This document shows, in pieces, positions 33,164 to 41,668 of a DNA stretch of 64,000 nucleotides. Source of the stretch: Ferrimonas sp. YFM (GTDB taxonomy: Bacteria; Pseudomonadota; Gammaproteobacteria; Enterobacterales; Shewanellaceae); NCBI RefSeq assembly GCF_030296015.1, contig NZ_AP027368.1, positions 3,644,839 to 3,708,838 on the forward strand, read 5' to 3'. The position numbers were made by a program, and so were the translations under genes. Under the pieces are notes generated by a model, which was given only the letters and a program-made list of their open reading frames with translations, was not told where the DNA came from and ran no database searches. Within the stretch, counting starts at the first letter, position 1; the number at the start of each line of letters is the position of its first letter.

Positions 33164-34513
33164 TTACAGTCGTGCCACGTCATTGACGATAGCGATAATC
33201 ATCAACATCAGAACCAGTGCGGATCCGATGCGATACCCCACATCCTGAATCCGTTCAGGAACCGGCTTACCGGTAACAAGCTCCACGGCAAAGTAGAGCA
33301 GGTGGCCCCCATCCAGTACCGGCAGAGGCAGTAAATTGATGATCCCCAGGTTGACGCTGATCAGCGCCAGGAACCCCAGGAAGTAGACCAGACCGAATCC
33401 TGCGGTGCTGCCTGCCCCCTGAGCGATGGAGATGGGACCACTTAGGTTACTCACCGCAAGGTCCCCAGTAAACAATTTACCTATTGTTTTTAACGTCAGT
33501 TCAACCAGCTGCCAGGTGCGATCGAGCGAGGGGCCCACGGCAGACACCAGCCCGTAGCTGAGATCCACCTGATACTCCTGGGGCCAGGGCTCCATGGTCG
33601 GGGAGATCCCCACCTTGCCCACCAGCCTGCCCGACTCATTGGTCACCTCATCGGGCACCACGGTCAGGGTCATGCTGTTGAAGTCACGCTGTACGGTGAA
33701 GCTCATCGGCTTGCCCGGGTGGGCTTCCACCTCGGCAACCAGCAGCTCCCAGTCAGAGTAAGGCTCACCATTGACCGCCATCAGCTTGTCACCGACGCGG
33801 ATGCCAGCCTCATAGGCCGCTCCCTCTTCGGTCACCAGACCCAGGACATTGCTGACCTGAGGCCGCCAGGGCATAACACCCAGGCTGACAAACAGCGGCT
33901 CTTTATCCGGCTGCACCTGCCAGTCTGAGATATCCAGATTGACGGTTCTGGGCCGACCATCCTCCTCCAGGGTCAGAGTCATCTGCTCGTTGCCGATGTA
34001 CTCCACCATGGCCAGGTTGACCGCCTCCCAATCCACCGTATCCCTCTGGCCAACCCGAGTGATGATCGACTTGGGGGAGATGGCCGCTTCGGCGGCGATG
34101 GTGCTGGGGGCGACCTCACCCACCACGGGACGCACCGTGGGCACGCCCATCAGGAACATCACATAAAAGGCGAAGATGGCGAAGGCAAAATTGGCCAAAG
34201 GCCCGGCGGCGACAATGGCGATGCGCTGCCAGACGGTCTTGGCGTCGAAAGCCTGATCTCTGAGGTGATCAGGCACCTCCTCAACACGGCTGTCCAGCAT
34301 CTTGACGTAGCCACCCAGAGGGATGGCAGACAGGCTGTACTCAGTACCGTCCTTGCCAATCCGACGAAGCAGCACCTTGCCGAAGCCGATGGAGAAGCGC
34401 TCCACCTTGACTCCGCAACGGCGAGCCACCCAGAAGTGGCCATATTCGTGGACGGCGATCAGGATTCCCAGGGCAACCAGAAAGGCGCCGAGACTCCAAA
34501 AAAACTGAAACAT
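33164..34513 (-). CDS. rseP: Site-2 protease RseP
   Basis: 449 aa inner-membrane zinc metalloprotease. It makes the second cut in anti-sigma factor RseA to release sigma E and also clears signal-peptide remnants. The HEYGH zinc motif is at about residue 22 in the first transmembrane helix. Two PDZ domains occupy the periplasmic region (residues about 115-310). The third zinc ligand is in NLLPLPVLDGGHLLYFAVE, followed by a last transmembrane helix. The start ATG overlaps the dxr stop (TAATG). Co-transcription with bamA and skp suits sigma-E control of envelope repair. Confidence 0.97.
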   Translation of the reverse strand: MFQFFWSLGAFLVALGILIAVHEYGHFWVARRCGVKVERFSIGFGKVLLRRIGKDGTEYSLSAIPLGGYVKMLDSRVEEVPDHLRDQAFDAKTVWQRIAIVAAGPLANFAFAIFAFYVMFLMGVPTVRPVVGEVAPSTIAAEAAISPKSIITRVGQRDTVDWEAVNLAMVEYIGNEQMTLTLEEDGRPRTVNLDISDWQVQPDKEPLFVSLGVMPWRPQVSNVLGLVTEEGAAYEAGIRVGDKLMAVNGEPYSDWELLVAEVEAHPGKPMSFTVQRDFNSMTLTVVPDEVTNESGRLVGKVGISPTMEPWPQEYQVDLSYGLVSAVGPSLDRTWQLVELTLKTIGKLFTGDLAVSNLSGPISIAQGAGSTAGFGLVYFLGFLALISVNLGIINLLPLPVLDGGHLLYFAVELVTGKPVPERIQDVGYRIGSALVLMLMIIAIVNDVARL

Positions 34514-35703
34514 TAAGCTCCTCTGGCGATCCAGCTGTCGGCCAGCACTCTGGCCTCCCTGTCCAGCTCACCGAGGGCGGACAAGGTCATCAAAGGGCTC
34601 AGGTCCGCCCGTTCCAGACAATGGGCGTTGACCCGGGCAATGTCGGTAAACCTGATCTGTCCCTTCAGAAACGCCGCCACCGCCTGTTCGTTGGCAGCAT
34701 TGAGAACCGTGGTTGCCTCCTGGCCAGTGTTGCAGGCGTCCATCGCCAGCTTCAGACAGGGGTAACGCTGGAAATCCGGCGCTTCGAAGGTTAATTGTCC
34801 GACCTTGAAGAAATCCAAAGGTTCCACGCCGCTGTGGATTCGGGTCGGATGGGAAAGGCTGTGGGCTATAGGGGTGCGCATATCTGGCTGCCCCATCTGG
34901 GCCAGCACCGAGCCATCCTGGTACTGCACCATGGAGTGGATGACACTCTGAGGGTGGATCACCACCTGAATCTGCTCCGGGGTGGCATTGAACAGCCAGC
35001 GCGCTTCGATGTACTCCAGCCCCTTGTTCATCATGGAGGCAGAGTCGACAGAGATCTTCTGCCCCATGCTCCAGTTGGGGTGGGCGCAGGCCTCCGCTGG
35101 GGTAATCAGGTCGAAACTGTCCAGGGCCCGGGTACGGAAGGGGCCGCCTGAGCCGGTCAGCAGCAAATGGGAGATGCCGTTGCCCGCCAGGTCGCAATGA
35201 CCCAGGGTGTCCTGCACCTGGGTCGGCAGACTCTGGAAGATGGCGTTGTGCTCACTGTCCACCGGCAACAGGGTGGCGCCGTGCTCGCGCACCGCGTCCA
35301 TAAACAACCGGCCGGAGACCACCAGGGCTTCTTTGTTGGCCAGCAGAATCCGTTTGCCCTTGCGCACCGCCGCCAGGGTGGAACTGAGTCCCGCCGCGCC
35401 GACGATGGCAGCCATCACCACATCCACGCTGTCCAGTTCGGCCACCTGAACCAGGGCCTGGTCACCGGTGAGCACCTGAGTATCCACCTTACCGCTCAGG
35501 GCCTTTTCCAGGGCCAGAGCCGCGTCGGCGTCCACCATCACCGCATAGGCGGGGCGAAACTCCTCACACAGGGCCACCATCGCCTGCCAGTTGCCATTGG
35601 CGGTCAGAACCTCGACCCCATACTGCTCTGGGTGACGGCGCACAACGTCCAGGGTGCTGCTACCAATGGAGCCGGTGGCCCCAAACAGCGCGAGTCTTTG
35701 CAT
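34513..35703 (-). CDS. dxr: 1-deoxy-D-xylulose 5-phosphate reductoisomerase
   Basis: 396 aa. It makes 2-C-methylerythritol 4-phosphate with NADPH, the committed step of the MEP isoprenoid pathway and the target of fosmidomycin. The nucleotide-binding motif [16 protein letters not shown] is N-terminal. The metal and substrate residues are in [53 protein letters not shown] and [12 protein letters not shown]. The ATG at 35703 is two bases past the cdsA stop; an in-frame GTG four codons upstream would overlap cdsA. The product feeds uppS in the same operon. Confidence 0.97.
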   Translation of the reverse strand: MQRLALFGATGSIGSSTLDVVRRHPEQYGVEVLTANGNWQAMVALCEEFRPAYAVMVDADAALALEKALSGKVDTQVLTGDQALVQVAELDSVDVVMAAIVGAAGLSSTLAAVRKGKRILLANKEALVVSGRLFMDAVREHGATLLPVDSEHNAIFQSLPTQVQDTLGHCDLAGNGISHLLLTGSGGPFRTRALDSFDLITPAEACAHPNWSMGQKISVDSASMMNKGLEYIEARWLFNATPEQIQVVIHPQSVIHSMVQYQDGSVLAQMGQPDMRTPIAHSLSHPTRIHSGVEPLDFFKVGQLTFEAPDFQRYPCLKLAMDACNTGQEATTVLNAANEQAVAAFLKGQIRFTDIARVNAHCLERADLSPLMTLSALGELDREARVLADSWIARGA

Positions 35704-35705
35704 GG

Positions 35706-36563
35706 TCAAATCCACCAGTAAAGGTACAGCAAGGCAAACACCGGCATCGCGGCGGTGATGCTGTCGATTCGATCAAGGATACCACCATGGCCGGGCAACA
35801 GGCGACCGCTGTCCTTGATGTTGGCACTGCGCTTGAACATGCTTTCAGACAGATCCCCCAGGGCGGAGGAGAGTGCGGTCAGCAACACGGCCGCCAGCAC
35901 AGGAACAAAACCGTTGTTGGGCAGATAGTTCCAGGCGACCGTCGCCAGCAGGGCACACACCAGCAATCCGCCGGCCAGACCTTCAATGGTCTTGCCCGGA
36001 CTCACGTGGCGAGCCAGCTTATGCTTACCAAAGGCGCGACCGAAGAAGTAGGCGCCGGTGTCCGCGCCCCAGACAATCAGCAGCACCGCCAGCACCAGAT
36101 AGGCGCCATAGTGGGGGTCCTGCATTTGAGGGGCGCTGTGCAGCACCAGCATGGCCACAAAGGCAGGCAGCAGCGTCAGCTGACCAAACACCGCCTTGAG
36201 CACCATGGAGTGATGCCAGACGCGTACCGAACGCACATAGGTCACCACCAGCCCCAGGGCGATCAGCCACCAGAGGCCGCCCACCTGGAGCAGTCCCTCG
36301 GCCAGGGGATGCAATTTGTCGCCCAGCCACAGCAGGTCACTGGGTACCATGAAGTAGAAAGCCCCCATGAGCACGGCCATGGAGAGGGTAAAACTGGCTT
36401 GAATCAGGCGGTCGCCTGGTTGAATGAAGCTGCCCCACTCTTTGGAGGCCAACAGGATCACCAGGGCGATGGCCAGGGCGAAACCGTCCGCGGACAACAG
36501 GAAGATGGCGGCCAGTGCTGCCGGCAGCAGCAGCACGGCGGTTAAAACTCGTTGCTTAAGCAA
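35706..36563 (-). CDS. cdsA: Phosphatidate cytidylyltransferase
   Basis: 285 aa polytopic inner-membrane enzyme that makes CDP-diacylglycerol from phosphatidic acid and CTP. It has about eight hydrophobic segments and the CDS signature [14 protein letters not shown], then [33 protein letters not shown]. The start is TTG at 36563, giving [17 protein letters not shown], which aligns with MLKYRL of E. coli CdsA. GAGG lies six bases upstream and no ATG is near. The order uppS-cdsA-dxr-rseP is as in Shewanella, Vibrio and Pseudomonas. Confidence 0.96.
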   Translation of the reverse strand: MLKQRVLTAVLLLPAALAAIFLLSADGFALAIALVILLASKEWGSFIQPGDRLIQASFTLSMAVLMGAFYFMVPSDLLWLGDKLHPLAEGLLQVGGLWWLIALGLVVTYVRSVRVWHHSMVLKAVFGQLTLLPAFVAMLVLHSAPQMQDPHYGAYLVLAVLLIVWGADTGAYFFGRAFGKHKLARHVSPGKTIEGLAGGLLVCALLATVAWNYLPNNGFVPVLAAVLLTALSSALGDLSESMFKRSANIKDSGRLLPGHGGILDRIDSITAAMPVFALLYLYWWI

Positions 36564-36590
36564 AAAAAACCTCTTTGGGTTGAATTCTTG

Positions 36591-37349
36591 TTATGGGGCC
36601 GAGACCTGGGCGCTGGTCTGGCCGAAGCGACGCTGTCGTCCGCAATACTCGTCGAGGCAACTCTCCAGGGCCCGCTCGTCGAAGTCGGGCCACAACACCG
36701 GGCTGAACACCAGTTCGGCGTAAGCCGCCTGCCACAGGATGAAGTTGCTGATTCTGTGCTCGCCGCCGGTACGCACCAGCAGATCCACCTCGGGCAGATC
36801 CGCCATGGTCAGGTAACGGCTGATGGTGTCTTCACAGATCTGCTCCATATCCAGATGGCCCTGCTTCACCTCTTGGGCGATGCGGCAGGCCGCCTGCATC
36901 ATGTCCCAGCGGCCACCGTAGTTGGCGGCCACATTGAGCACCAGGCCCTGGCAGTCGGCGGTCATCGCCTCCGCCTTGCGGATACGTTGCTGCAAGTCGT
37001 TGCTGAAGGCAGAGACATCCCCCACCACCTTCAGGCGAACATCGTTGCTCTTGAGCAACTTTACCTCACGGGACAACACCGTCATAAACAGCCGCATCAA
37101 TAATGCGACCTCACGCTCCGGACGCCGCCAGTTTTCACTGGAAAACGCGAACAAGGTCAACGCCTTGATCCCGTGCTTACGGCAGACGCGCACCGCCTCC
37201 CGAACCGCTTTGACGCCGGCACGATGACCGGCAAACCTGGGGCGCCCCTTGGACTCGGCCCAACGGCCATTACCATCCATGATGATGGCAATGTGTCTCG
37301 GCAGAGACTCGGCAGATGCCGCTGGTGAGGAATCACGACTACTGAGCAT
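36591..37349 (-). CDS. uppS: Undecaprenyl diphosphate synthase
   Basis: 252 aa cis-prenyltransferase. It makes the C55 lipid carrier of peptidoglycan and O-antigen precursors. Family motifs are HIAIIMDGNGRWAESKG (catalytic Asp), GHRAGVKAVREAV, LTLFAFSSENWRRP and LLVRTGGEHRISNFILWQ. ATG 37349 (MLSSRDSSP) precedes the first conserved block by about 20 residues. The frame stays open to 37424, but that extension is hydrophobic and not typical. It is the first gene of the long envelope operon, after the frr terminator. Confidence 0.96.
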   Translation of the reverse strand: MLSSRDSSPAASAESLPRHIAIIMDGNGRWAESKGRPRFAGHRAGVKAVREAVRVCRKHGIKALTLFAFSSENWRRPEREVALLMRLFMTVLSREVKLLKSNDVRLKVVGDVSAFSNDLQQRIRKAEAMTADCQGLVLNVAANYGGRWDMMQAACRIAQEVKQGHLDMEQICEDTISRYLTMADLPEVDLLVRTGGEHRISNFILWQAAYAELVFSPVLWPDFDERALESCLDEYCGRQRRFGQTSAQVSAP

Positions 37350-37371
37350 GAAGGTGTTAATCCCGGCAAAT

Positions 37372-37410
37372 GAAAACAGAAACGCCGCGTAGTATATCCA
37401 AACGCGGCGT
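37372..37410 (-). terminator. Terminator of pyrH-frr
   Basis: On the minus strand ACGCCGCG (37410-37403) pairs perfectly with CGCGGCGT (37389-37382) around a 13-nt loop, followed by TTCTGTTTTC. It lies between frr and uppS and may act as a partial terminator. Confidence 0.75.
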
Positions 37411-37438
37411 CGATTCGCTAGCAAACAGGGACGTTTGC

Positions 37439-37996
37439 TTAGATCTCCATCAGCTCGGCTTCTTTCTCAGCCAGCACGGCGTCGACGGCCTTGACGAACT
37501 TGTCGGTCAGCTTCTGGATGTCATCCTCAGCGCGGCGGGCATCGTCCTCGCTGATCTCTTTCTCTTTTTCCAGCTCCTTGATGTGGGAGTTGGCATCACG
37601 ACGGATGTTGCGGATGGCCACTTTGCCGTTCTCAGCTTCGGCGCGAACCACTTTCACCAGATCCTTACGGCGCTCTTCAGTCAGAGGAGGCAGAGGGATG
37701 CGGATGGTGGTGCCGGCGGAGTTGGGGTTCAGGCCCAGGTCAGAGGCCATGATCGCCTTCTCAACCGCCTGAATCATGGAGCGGTCGAATACGGTGACCG
37801 CCAGGGTACGGCTGTCTTCGGTGGAGATGTTGGCCACCTGCTTCAGGGGGGTGTCGGCGCCGTAGTAGGAGACTACGATGGTGTCCAGCAGGCTGGGGTG
37901 AGCCCGGCCGGTACGAACCTTGGCCATCTGAGTGCGGCAGGCTTCCACACTCTTATCCATGCGCGCTTCGGCGTCTTGCTTAATGTCGTTAATCAC
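37439..37996 (-). CDS. frr: Ribosome recycling factor
   Basis: 185 aa, the standard length. With EF-G it splits post-termination ribosomes. The tRNA-mimic three-helix bundle shows [70 protein letters not shown] and [11 protein letters not shown]. The start is GTG (37996), seven bases after AAGGAAG; E. coli frr also starts with GTG. It follows pyrH by 38 bases. Confidence 0.98.
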   Translation of the reverse strand: MINDIKQDAEARMDKSVEACRTQMAKVRTGRAHPSLLDTIVVSYYGADTPLKQVANISTEDSRTLAVTVFDRSMIQAVEKAIMASDLGLNPNSAGTTIRIPLPPLTEERRKDLVKVVRAEAENGKVAIRNIRRDANSHIKELEKEKEISEDDARRAEDDIQKLTDKFVKAVDAVLAEKEAELMEI

Positions 37997-38034
37997 GGTG
38001 AACTTCCTTACGGTGTCGACTCGATGCGTAAAAA

Positions 38035-38760
38035 TTAGTTGGTGATCAGGGTGCCGTTGGCTTCGCCCATCACCGCCCGGCGCAGGGCGCCCGGCTCGTT
38101 CATGTTAAAGACCAGCAGAGGCAGGTCGTGATCCCTGGCCAGAGTAAAAGCAGACAAGTCCATGACTTTCAGCTCTTTCTCCAGAACCTCTTTGTAGGTG
38201 ATTTTATCATACTTCACTGCGTCGGGATTGGTAACCGGGTCATCTGAGTAAACTCCGTCCACCTTGGTGCCCTTGAGGACCACGTCGGCTTCGATTTCGA
38301 TGCCGCGCAGACAGCAGGCGGAATCCGTGGTGAAGAAGGGGTTACCTGTGCCGGCAGAGAAGATCACCACCCGGCCCTGCTTCAGCAGGCTGATCGCTTC
38401 AGCCCAGCTGTAGTTGTCGCAGACGCCGTTGAGGGGGATGGCCGACATCAGTCGGGCGTTCACATAGGCACGGTGCAGTGCATCACGCATCGCCAGGCCG
38501 TTCATCACGGTGGCCAGCATGCCCATGTGGTCACCCACCACCCGGTTCATGCCGGCTTTTGCCAGGCCTTCACCGCGGAACAGGTTGCCACCGCCGATCA
38601 CCAAACCTACCTGCACACCCAGCTCAACCAGCTCCTTGATCTCCTGAGCCATACGGTCAAGTACCTTGGGGTCGATGCCGAAGCCCTCTTCGCCCTGGAG
38701 TGCTTCACCACTGAGTTTTAACAAGATGCGTCGAAATGCGGGTTTTGGATTGGTGCTCAT
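38035..38760 (-). CDS. pyrH: UMP kinase
   Basis: 241 aa hexameric enzyme of the amino-acid kinase fold that phosphorylates UMP to UDP and is essential. It has [97 protein letters not shown] and ALRRAVMGE near the end. ATG 38760 (MSTNPKPAF) with upstream AGAGAAAAAG is the natural start. The frame continues 19 codons upstream into the tsf terminator and is not coding there. Confidence 0.97.
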   Translation of the reverse strand: MSTNPKPAFRRILLKLSGEALQGEEGFGIDPKVLDRMAQEIKELVELGVQVGLVIGGGNLFRGEGLAKAGMNRVVGDHMGMLATVMNGLAMRDALHRAYVNARLMSAIPLNGVCDNYSWAEAISLLKQGRVVIFSAGTGNPFFTTDSACCLRGIEIEADVVLKGTKVDGVYSDDPVTNPDAVKYDKITYKEVLEKELKVMDLSAFTLARDHDLPLLVFNMNEPGALRRAVMGEANGTLITN

Positions 38761-38780
38761 CTTTTTCTCTATCCTGAATA

Positions 38781-38810
38781 TTAAAAGACCGCGACAGGAG
38801 GCCGCGGTCT
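38781..38810 (-). terminator. Terminator of rpsB-tsf
   Basis: On the minus strand AGACCGCG (38810-38803) pairs with CGCGGTCT (38793-38786), followed by TTTAA. It starts 21 bases past the tsf stop and separates tsf from pyrH. Confidence 0.85.
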
Positions 38811-38830
38811 GCATCAACTAAGCGTTGGCC

Positions 38831-39706
38831 TTAGGCCTTCTTGGCAGCTTCGATTTGAGCCGCTACTTCAGCAGCGAAATCTTCTTCAGCTTTCTCGATA
38901 CCTTCACCCACTTCCAGACGTACGAAGTTGGTTACCTCGGCACCCTTGTCAGCCAGCAGCTTGCCACAGGAGATGGAAGGATCCTTAACGAAAGGCTGAC
39001 CGGTCAGAGAGATCTCACCGGTGAACTTCTTCATGCGGCCTTCAACCATCTTCTCAGCGATTTCCTGAGGCTTGCCGGAGTTAACGGCAATCTCAACCTG
39101 GATGGCGCGCTCTTTGGCAACCACGTCGGCATCGACGTCTTCAGGCTTCACGAACTGTGGGTTGGAAGCTGCAACGTGCATGGCGATGTCTTTGGCCAGC
39201 TCAGCGTCGCCGCCGTTCAGGGCAGCCACAACACCGATCTTACCACCGTGGATGTAAGCACCCAGGTTAGAACCTTCAACCAGCAGCACGCGGCGAACGT
39301 TCATGTTCTCACCGATCTTGGCAACCAGGTTGGCACGGGTTTCTTCAACGGTGATGCCGTCCAGCTCAGCAGCGTTCAGGGCGTCAACGGTGTCGATCTT
39401 GCCAGCCAGGGCTACTTCAGCAACCTTGTTGGCGAAAGCCAGGAAGCTTTCGTCACGGGCAACGAAGTCGGTTTCACAGTTAACTTCTACCATTGCGGCC
39501 AGACCGTCGTTGCTCTTAACGATGATCACACCTTCAGCAGCGATACGGCCAGCTTTCTTGGCAGCTTTGGCCTGACCGGACTTACGCATGTTCTCAATGG
39601 CCAGCTCGATGTCACCGTTGGTCTCAACCAGGGCTTTTTTGCAGTCCATCATGCCAGCGCCGGTGCGCTCGCGCAGCTCTTTTACCAGGGCAGCGGTAAT
39701 TGCCAT
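38831..39706 (-). CDS. tsf: Elongation factor Ts
   Basis: 291 aa guanine-nucleotide exchange factor that recharges EF-Tu. The N-terminal domain reads [32 protein letters not shown], with the [10 protein letters not shown] motif of the core contacting EF-Tu. ATG 39706 has AGAGGA eight bases upstream. Codon use is that of a highly expressed gene, unlike the neighbouring envelope genes. It is the second gene of rpsB-tsf, behind an intercistronic hairpin. Confidence 0.98.
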   Translation of the reverse strand: MAITAALVKELRERTGAGMMDCKKALVETNGDIELAIENMRKSGQAKAAKKAGRIAAEGVIIVKSNDGLAAMVEVNCETDFVARDESFLAFANKVAEVALAGKIDTVDALNAAELDGITVEETRANLVAKIGENMNVRRVLLVEGSNLGAYIHGGKIGVVAALNGGDAELAKDIAMHVAASNPQFVKPEDVDADVVAKERAIQVEIAVNSGKPQEIAEKMVEGRMKKFTGEISLTGQPFVKDPSISCGKLLADKGAEVTNFVRLEVGEGIEKAEEDFAAEVAAQIEAAKKA

Positions 39707-39742
39707 GTCCAATTCCTCTATGACTTGCGTCTTTTGAATACT

Positions 39743-39774
39743 TAAAAAAACAGGGGCCACGATGGGCCCCTGTT
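39743..39774 (-). terminator. Intercistronic terminator/attenuator between rpsB and tsf
   Basis: On the minus strand AACAGGGGCC (39774-39765) pairs perfectly with GGCCCCTGTT (39758-39749), followed by TTTTTAAG. A second helix, AATAAGG...CCTTATT, lies just after the rpsB stop. It should lower tsf transcription relative to rpsB, as in E. coli. Confidence 0.85.
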
Positions 39775-39827
39775 AACCAATAACCTTTTGGTTAATAAGG
39801 GGCGAGTAAACTCACGCCTTATTATGC

Positions 39828-40556
39828 TTATTCAGCTTCTACGAAACCGTCTTGCTCAGCTTGAACAGCCAGGTCCTGGTTGCGACCTTCGGTTACAGCT
39901 TCAGCAACAGCACCGGTGTACAGCTGGATAGCACGGATTGCATCGTCGTTACCTGGGATAACGTAATCGATGCCGTCTGGGTTGGAGTTGGTATCAACTA
40001 CGGCAACTACTGGGATACCCAGGTTGTTGGCTTCCTTGATGGCGATGTGCTCGTGCTCGGCGTCGATCACGAAGATAGCATCAGGCAGGCCGCCCATGTT
40101 CTTGATACCGCCCAGAGACTTCTCCAGCTTAACCATTTCACGAGTACGCATCAGCGCCTCTTTCTTGGTCAGCTTTTCGAAGGTGCCGTCTTGGCTCTGA
40201 GCTTCCAGGTCCTTCAGACGCTTGATGGACTGACGAACGGTCTTCCAGTTGGTCAGCATGCCGCCCAACCAGCGGTGGTCAACGTAGAACTGGTCACATT
40301 TCAGAGCAGATTCTTTGATGCTCTGACCAGCAGCGCGCTTGGTACCAACAAACAGGATTTTACCCTTCTTGGATGCAACGTTGCCCAGGAAAGCCAGAGC
40401 GTCGTTCATCATAGGAACGGTAGATTCCAGGTTGATGATGTGAACACGGTTACGAGCGCCGAAGATGAAAGGCTTCATCTTAGGGTTCCAGTAACGGGTT
40501 TGGTGACCGAAGTGCACACCGGCCTTCAGCATGTCGCGCATAGATACAGTTGCCAT
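39828..40556 (-). CDS. rpsB: 30S ribosomal protein S2
   Basis: 242 aa. It binds the 30S platform near S1. The sequence opens [32 protein letters not shown] and continues with [25 protein letters not shown] and [27 protein letters not shown]-type residues and [15 protein letters not shown] come near the end. ATG 40556 follows GAGG by eight bases. Codon use is strongly biased, as for ribosomal genes. A structured leader precedes it (40591-40643), probably the S2 autoregulatory site. Confidence 0.98.
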   Translation of the reverse strand: MATVSMRDMLKAGVHFGHQTRYWNPKMKPFIFGARNRVHIINLESTVPMMNDALAFLGNVASKKGKILFVGTKRAAGQSIKESALKCDQFYVDHRWLGGMLTNWKTVRQSIKRLKDLEAQSQDGTFEKLTKKEALMRTREMVKLEKSLGGIKNMGGLPDAIFVIDAEHEHIAIKEANNLGIPVVAVVDTNSNPDGIDYVIPGNDDAIRAIQLYTGAVAEAVTEGRNQDLAVQAEQDGFVEAE

Positions 40557-40590
40557 GAGATTCCTCAATAATATATGGGGTTAAGCCTCC

Positions 40591-40643
40591 ACGTATCCCA
40601 TGACCCGACCCCTGAGGGCACCCCGGACCATGTGCCGATACGT
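40591..40643 (-). promoter_or_regulatory. Candidate RpsB (S2) leader structure
   Basis: In the rpsB 5' region, on the minus strand, ACGTATC (40643-40637) pairs with GATACGT (40597-40591) and closes a GC-rich core containing GGGGTGCCCTCAGGGG. Position and layout fit the gammaproteobacterial S2 autoregulatory leader. I have not tested it against a covariance model. Confidence 0.5.
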
Positions 40644-40824
40644 GTGTGGTTTAATAACAATTTAACGATATAATGGCGCCATTGTTCGCTTGGGAGCCCA
40701 AACCTGATGGTCAGGGGTCCATTCAAGACTCAACAGAACCGGCGCGCTTTATACCATACTGGGGCATAAAGCTCAACCTGACCCGGTTTCCCAGAGCCCG
40801 AAATTCGATAGAAAGAGTAGACTA

Positions 40825-41613
40825 ATGAGCATCGTTATCAAAACCCCAGAGCAGATCGAAAAGATGCGCGTGGCCGGCCGCCTGGCTGCCGAGGTGCTGG
40901 AGATGATCGCACCCCACGTCAAGAAGGGGGTGACCACGGAAGAGTTGAACACGCTCTGTCATAACTACATTGTGGATGTACAGGAAGCGATTCCGGCGCC
41001 GCTGGATTACCACGGCTTTCCCAAGTCCACCTGCATCTCCATCAATGAAGTGGTGTGTCACGGCATCCCCTCTCACAAGAAGCTGAAAGAGGGCGACATC
41101 GTCAACATCGACATTACGGTGATCAAGGACGGCTTCCACGGTGACACCTCGCGGATGTTCATCGTCGGCCAGACCCCGCCGCGCAACAAGAAACTGGTGC
41201 AGGTGGCCCAGGACTCCCTCTACGCCGCCATCCGCCAGGTGCGACCCGGCCTGTGCATGAGTGAGATCGGCGCCATCATCCAGCCCATCGCCGAACGGGA
41301 AGGCTTCTCGGTGGTACGCGACTACTGCGGCCACGGCATCGGCGAGAAGTTCCACGAGGAGCCGCAGATCCTTCACTACCGCAACCGCGCCAAGCTGACC
41401 CTGCAGGCCGGCATGTGCTTCACCATCGAGCCCATGGTCAACGCCGGCGACTACCGCTGCAAGCTGAACAAGAAAGATGGCTGGACAGTGACCACCAAAG
41501 ATGGCCAGCCCTCCGCCCAGTGGGAACACACCCTGCTGGTGACCGAAGATGGCGTCGAGGTGCTGACCCTGCGCAGTGACGAAACCCTGGAAAGGGTGAT
41601 CTCCCACTCCTGA
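40825..41613 (+). CDS. map: Methionine aminopeptidase, type I
   Basis: 262 aa metallopeptidase that removes the initiator methionine. The five metal ligands are in place: Asp in DIVNIDITVIKDGFHGDTSRMF (two), His in YCGHGIGEKFHEEP, Glu in CFTIEPMVNAGD and Glu in QWEHTLLVTEDG. The substrate His is in VVCHGIPS. There is no N-terminal extension, as in type Ia. The gene is divergent from rpsB and heads a map-glnD-dapD unit. A GC-rich hairpin without a T-tract (41624-41645) separates map from glnD. Confidence 0.98.
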   Translation: MSIVIKTPEQIEKMRVAGRLAAEVLEMIAPHVKKGVTTEELNTLCHNYIVDVQEAIPAPLDYHGFPKSTCISINEVVCHGIPSHKKLKEGDIVNIDITVIKDGFHGDTSRMFIVGQTPPRNKKLVQVAQDSLYAAIRQVRPGLCMSEIGAIIQPIAEREGFSVVRDYCGHGIGEKFHEEPQILHYRNRAKLTLQAGMCFTIEPMVNAGDYRCKLNKKDGWTVTTKDGQPSAQWEHTLLVTEDGVEVLTLRSDETLERVISHS

Positions 41614-41668
41614 CCTCTCACCGACCCGCCGCCGGTGCGGCGGGTCCTTCACAAGGACCCTCGCCGGC

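Noticed and set aside
41624-41645. Terminator between map and glnD
   Set aside because: The 9-bp GC stem is perfect but is followed by CCTTCAC with no T-tract; read-through into glnD is more likely.
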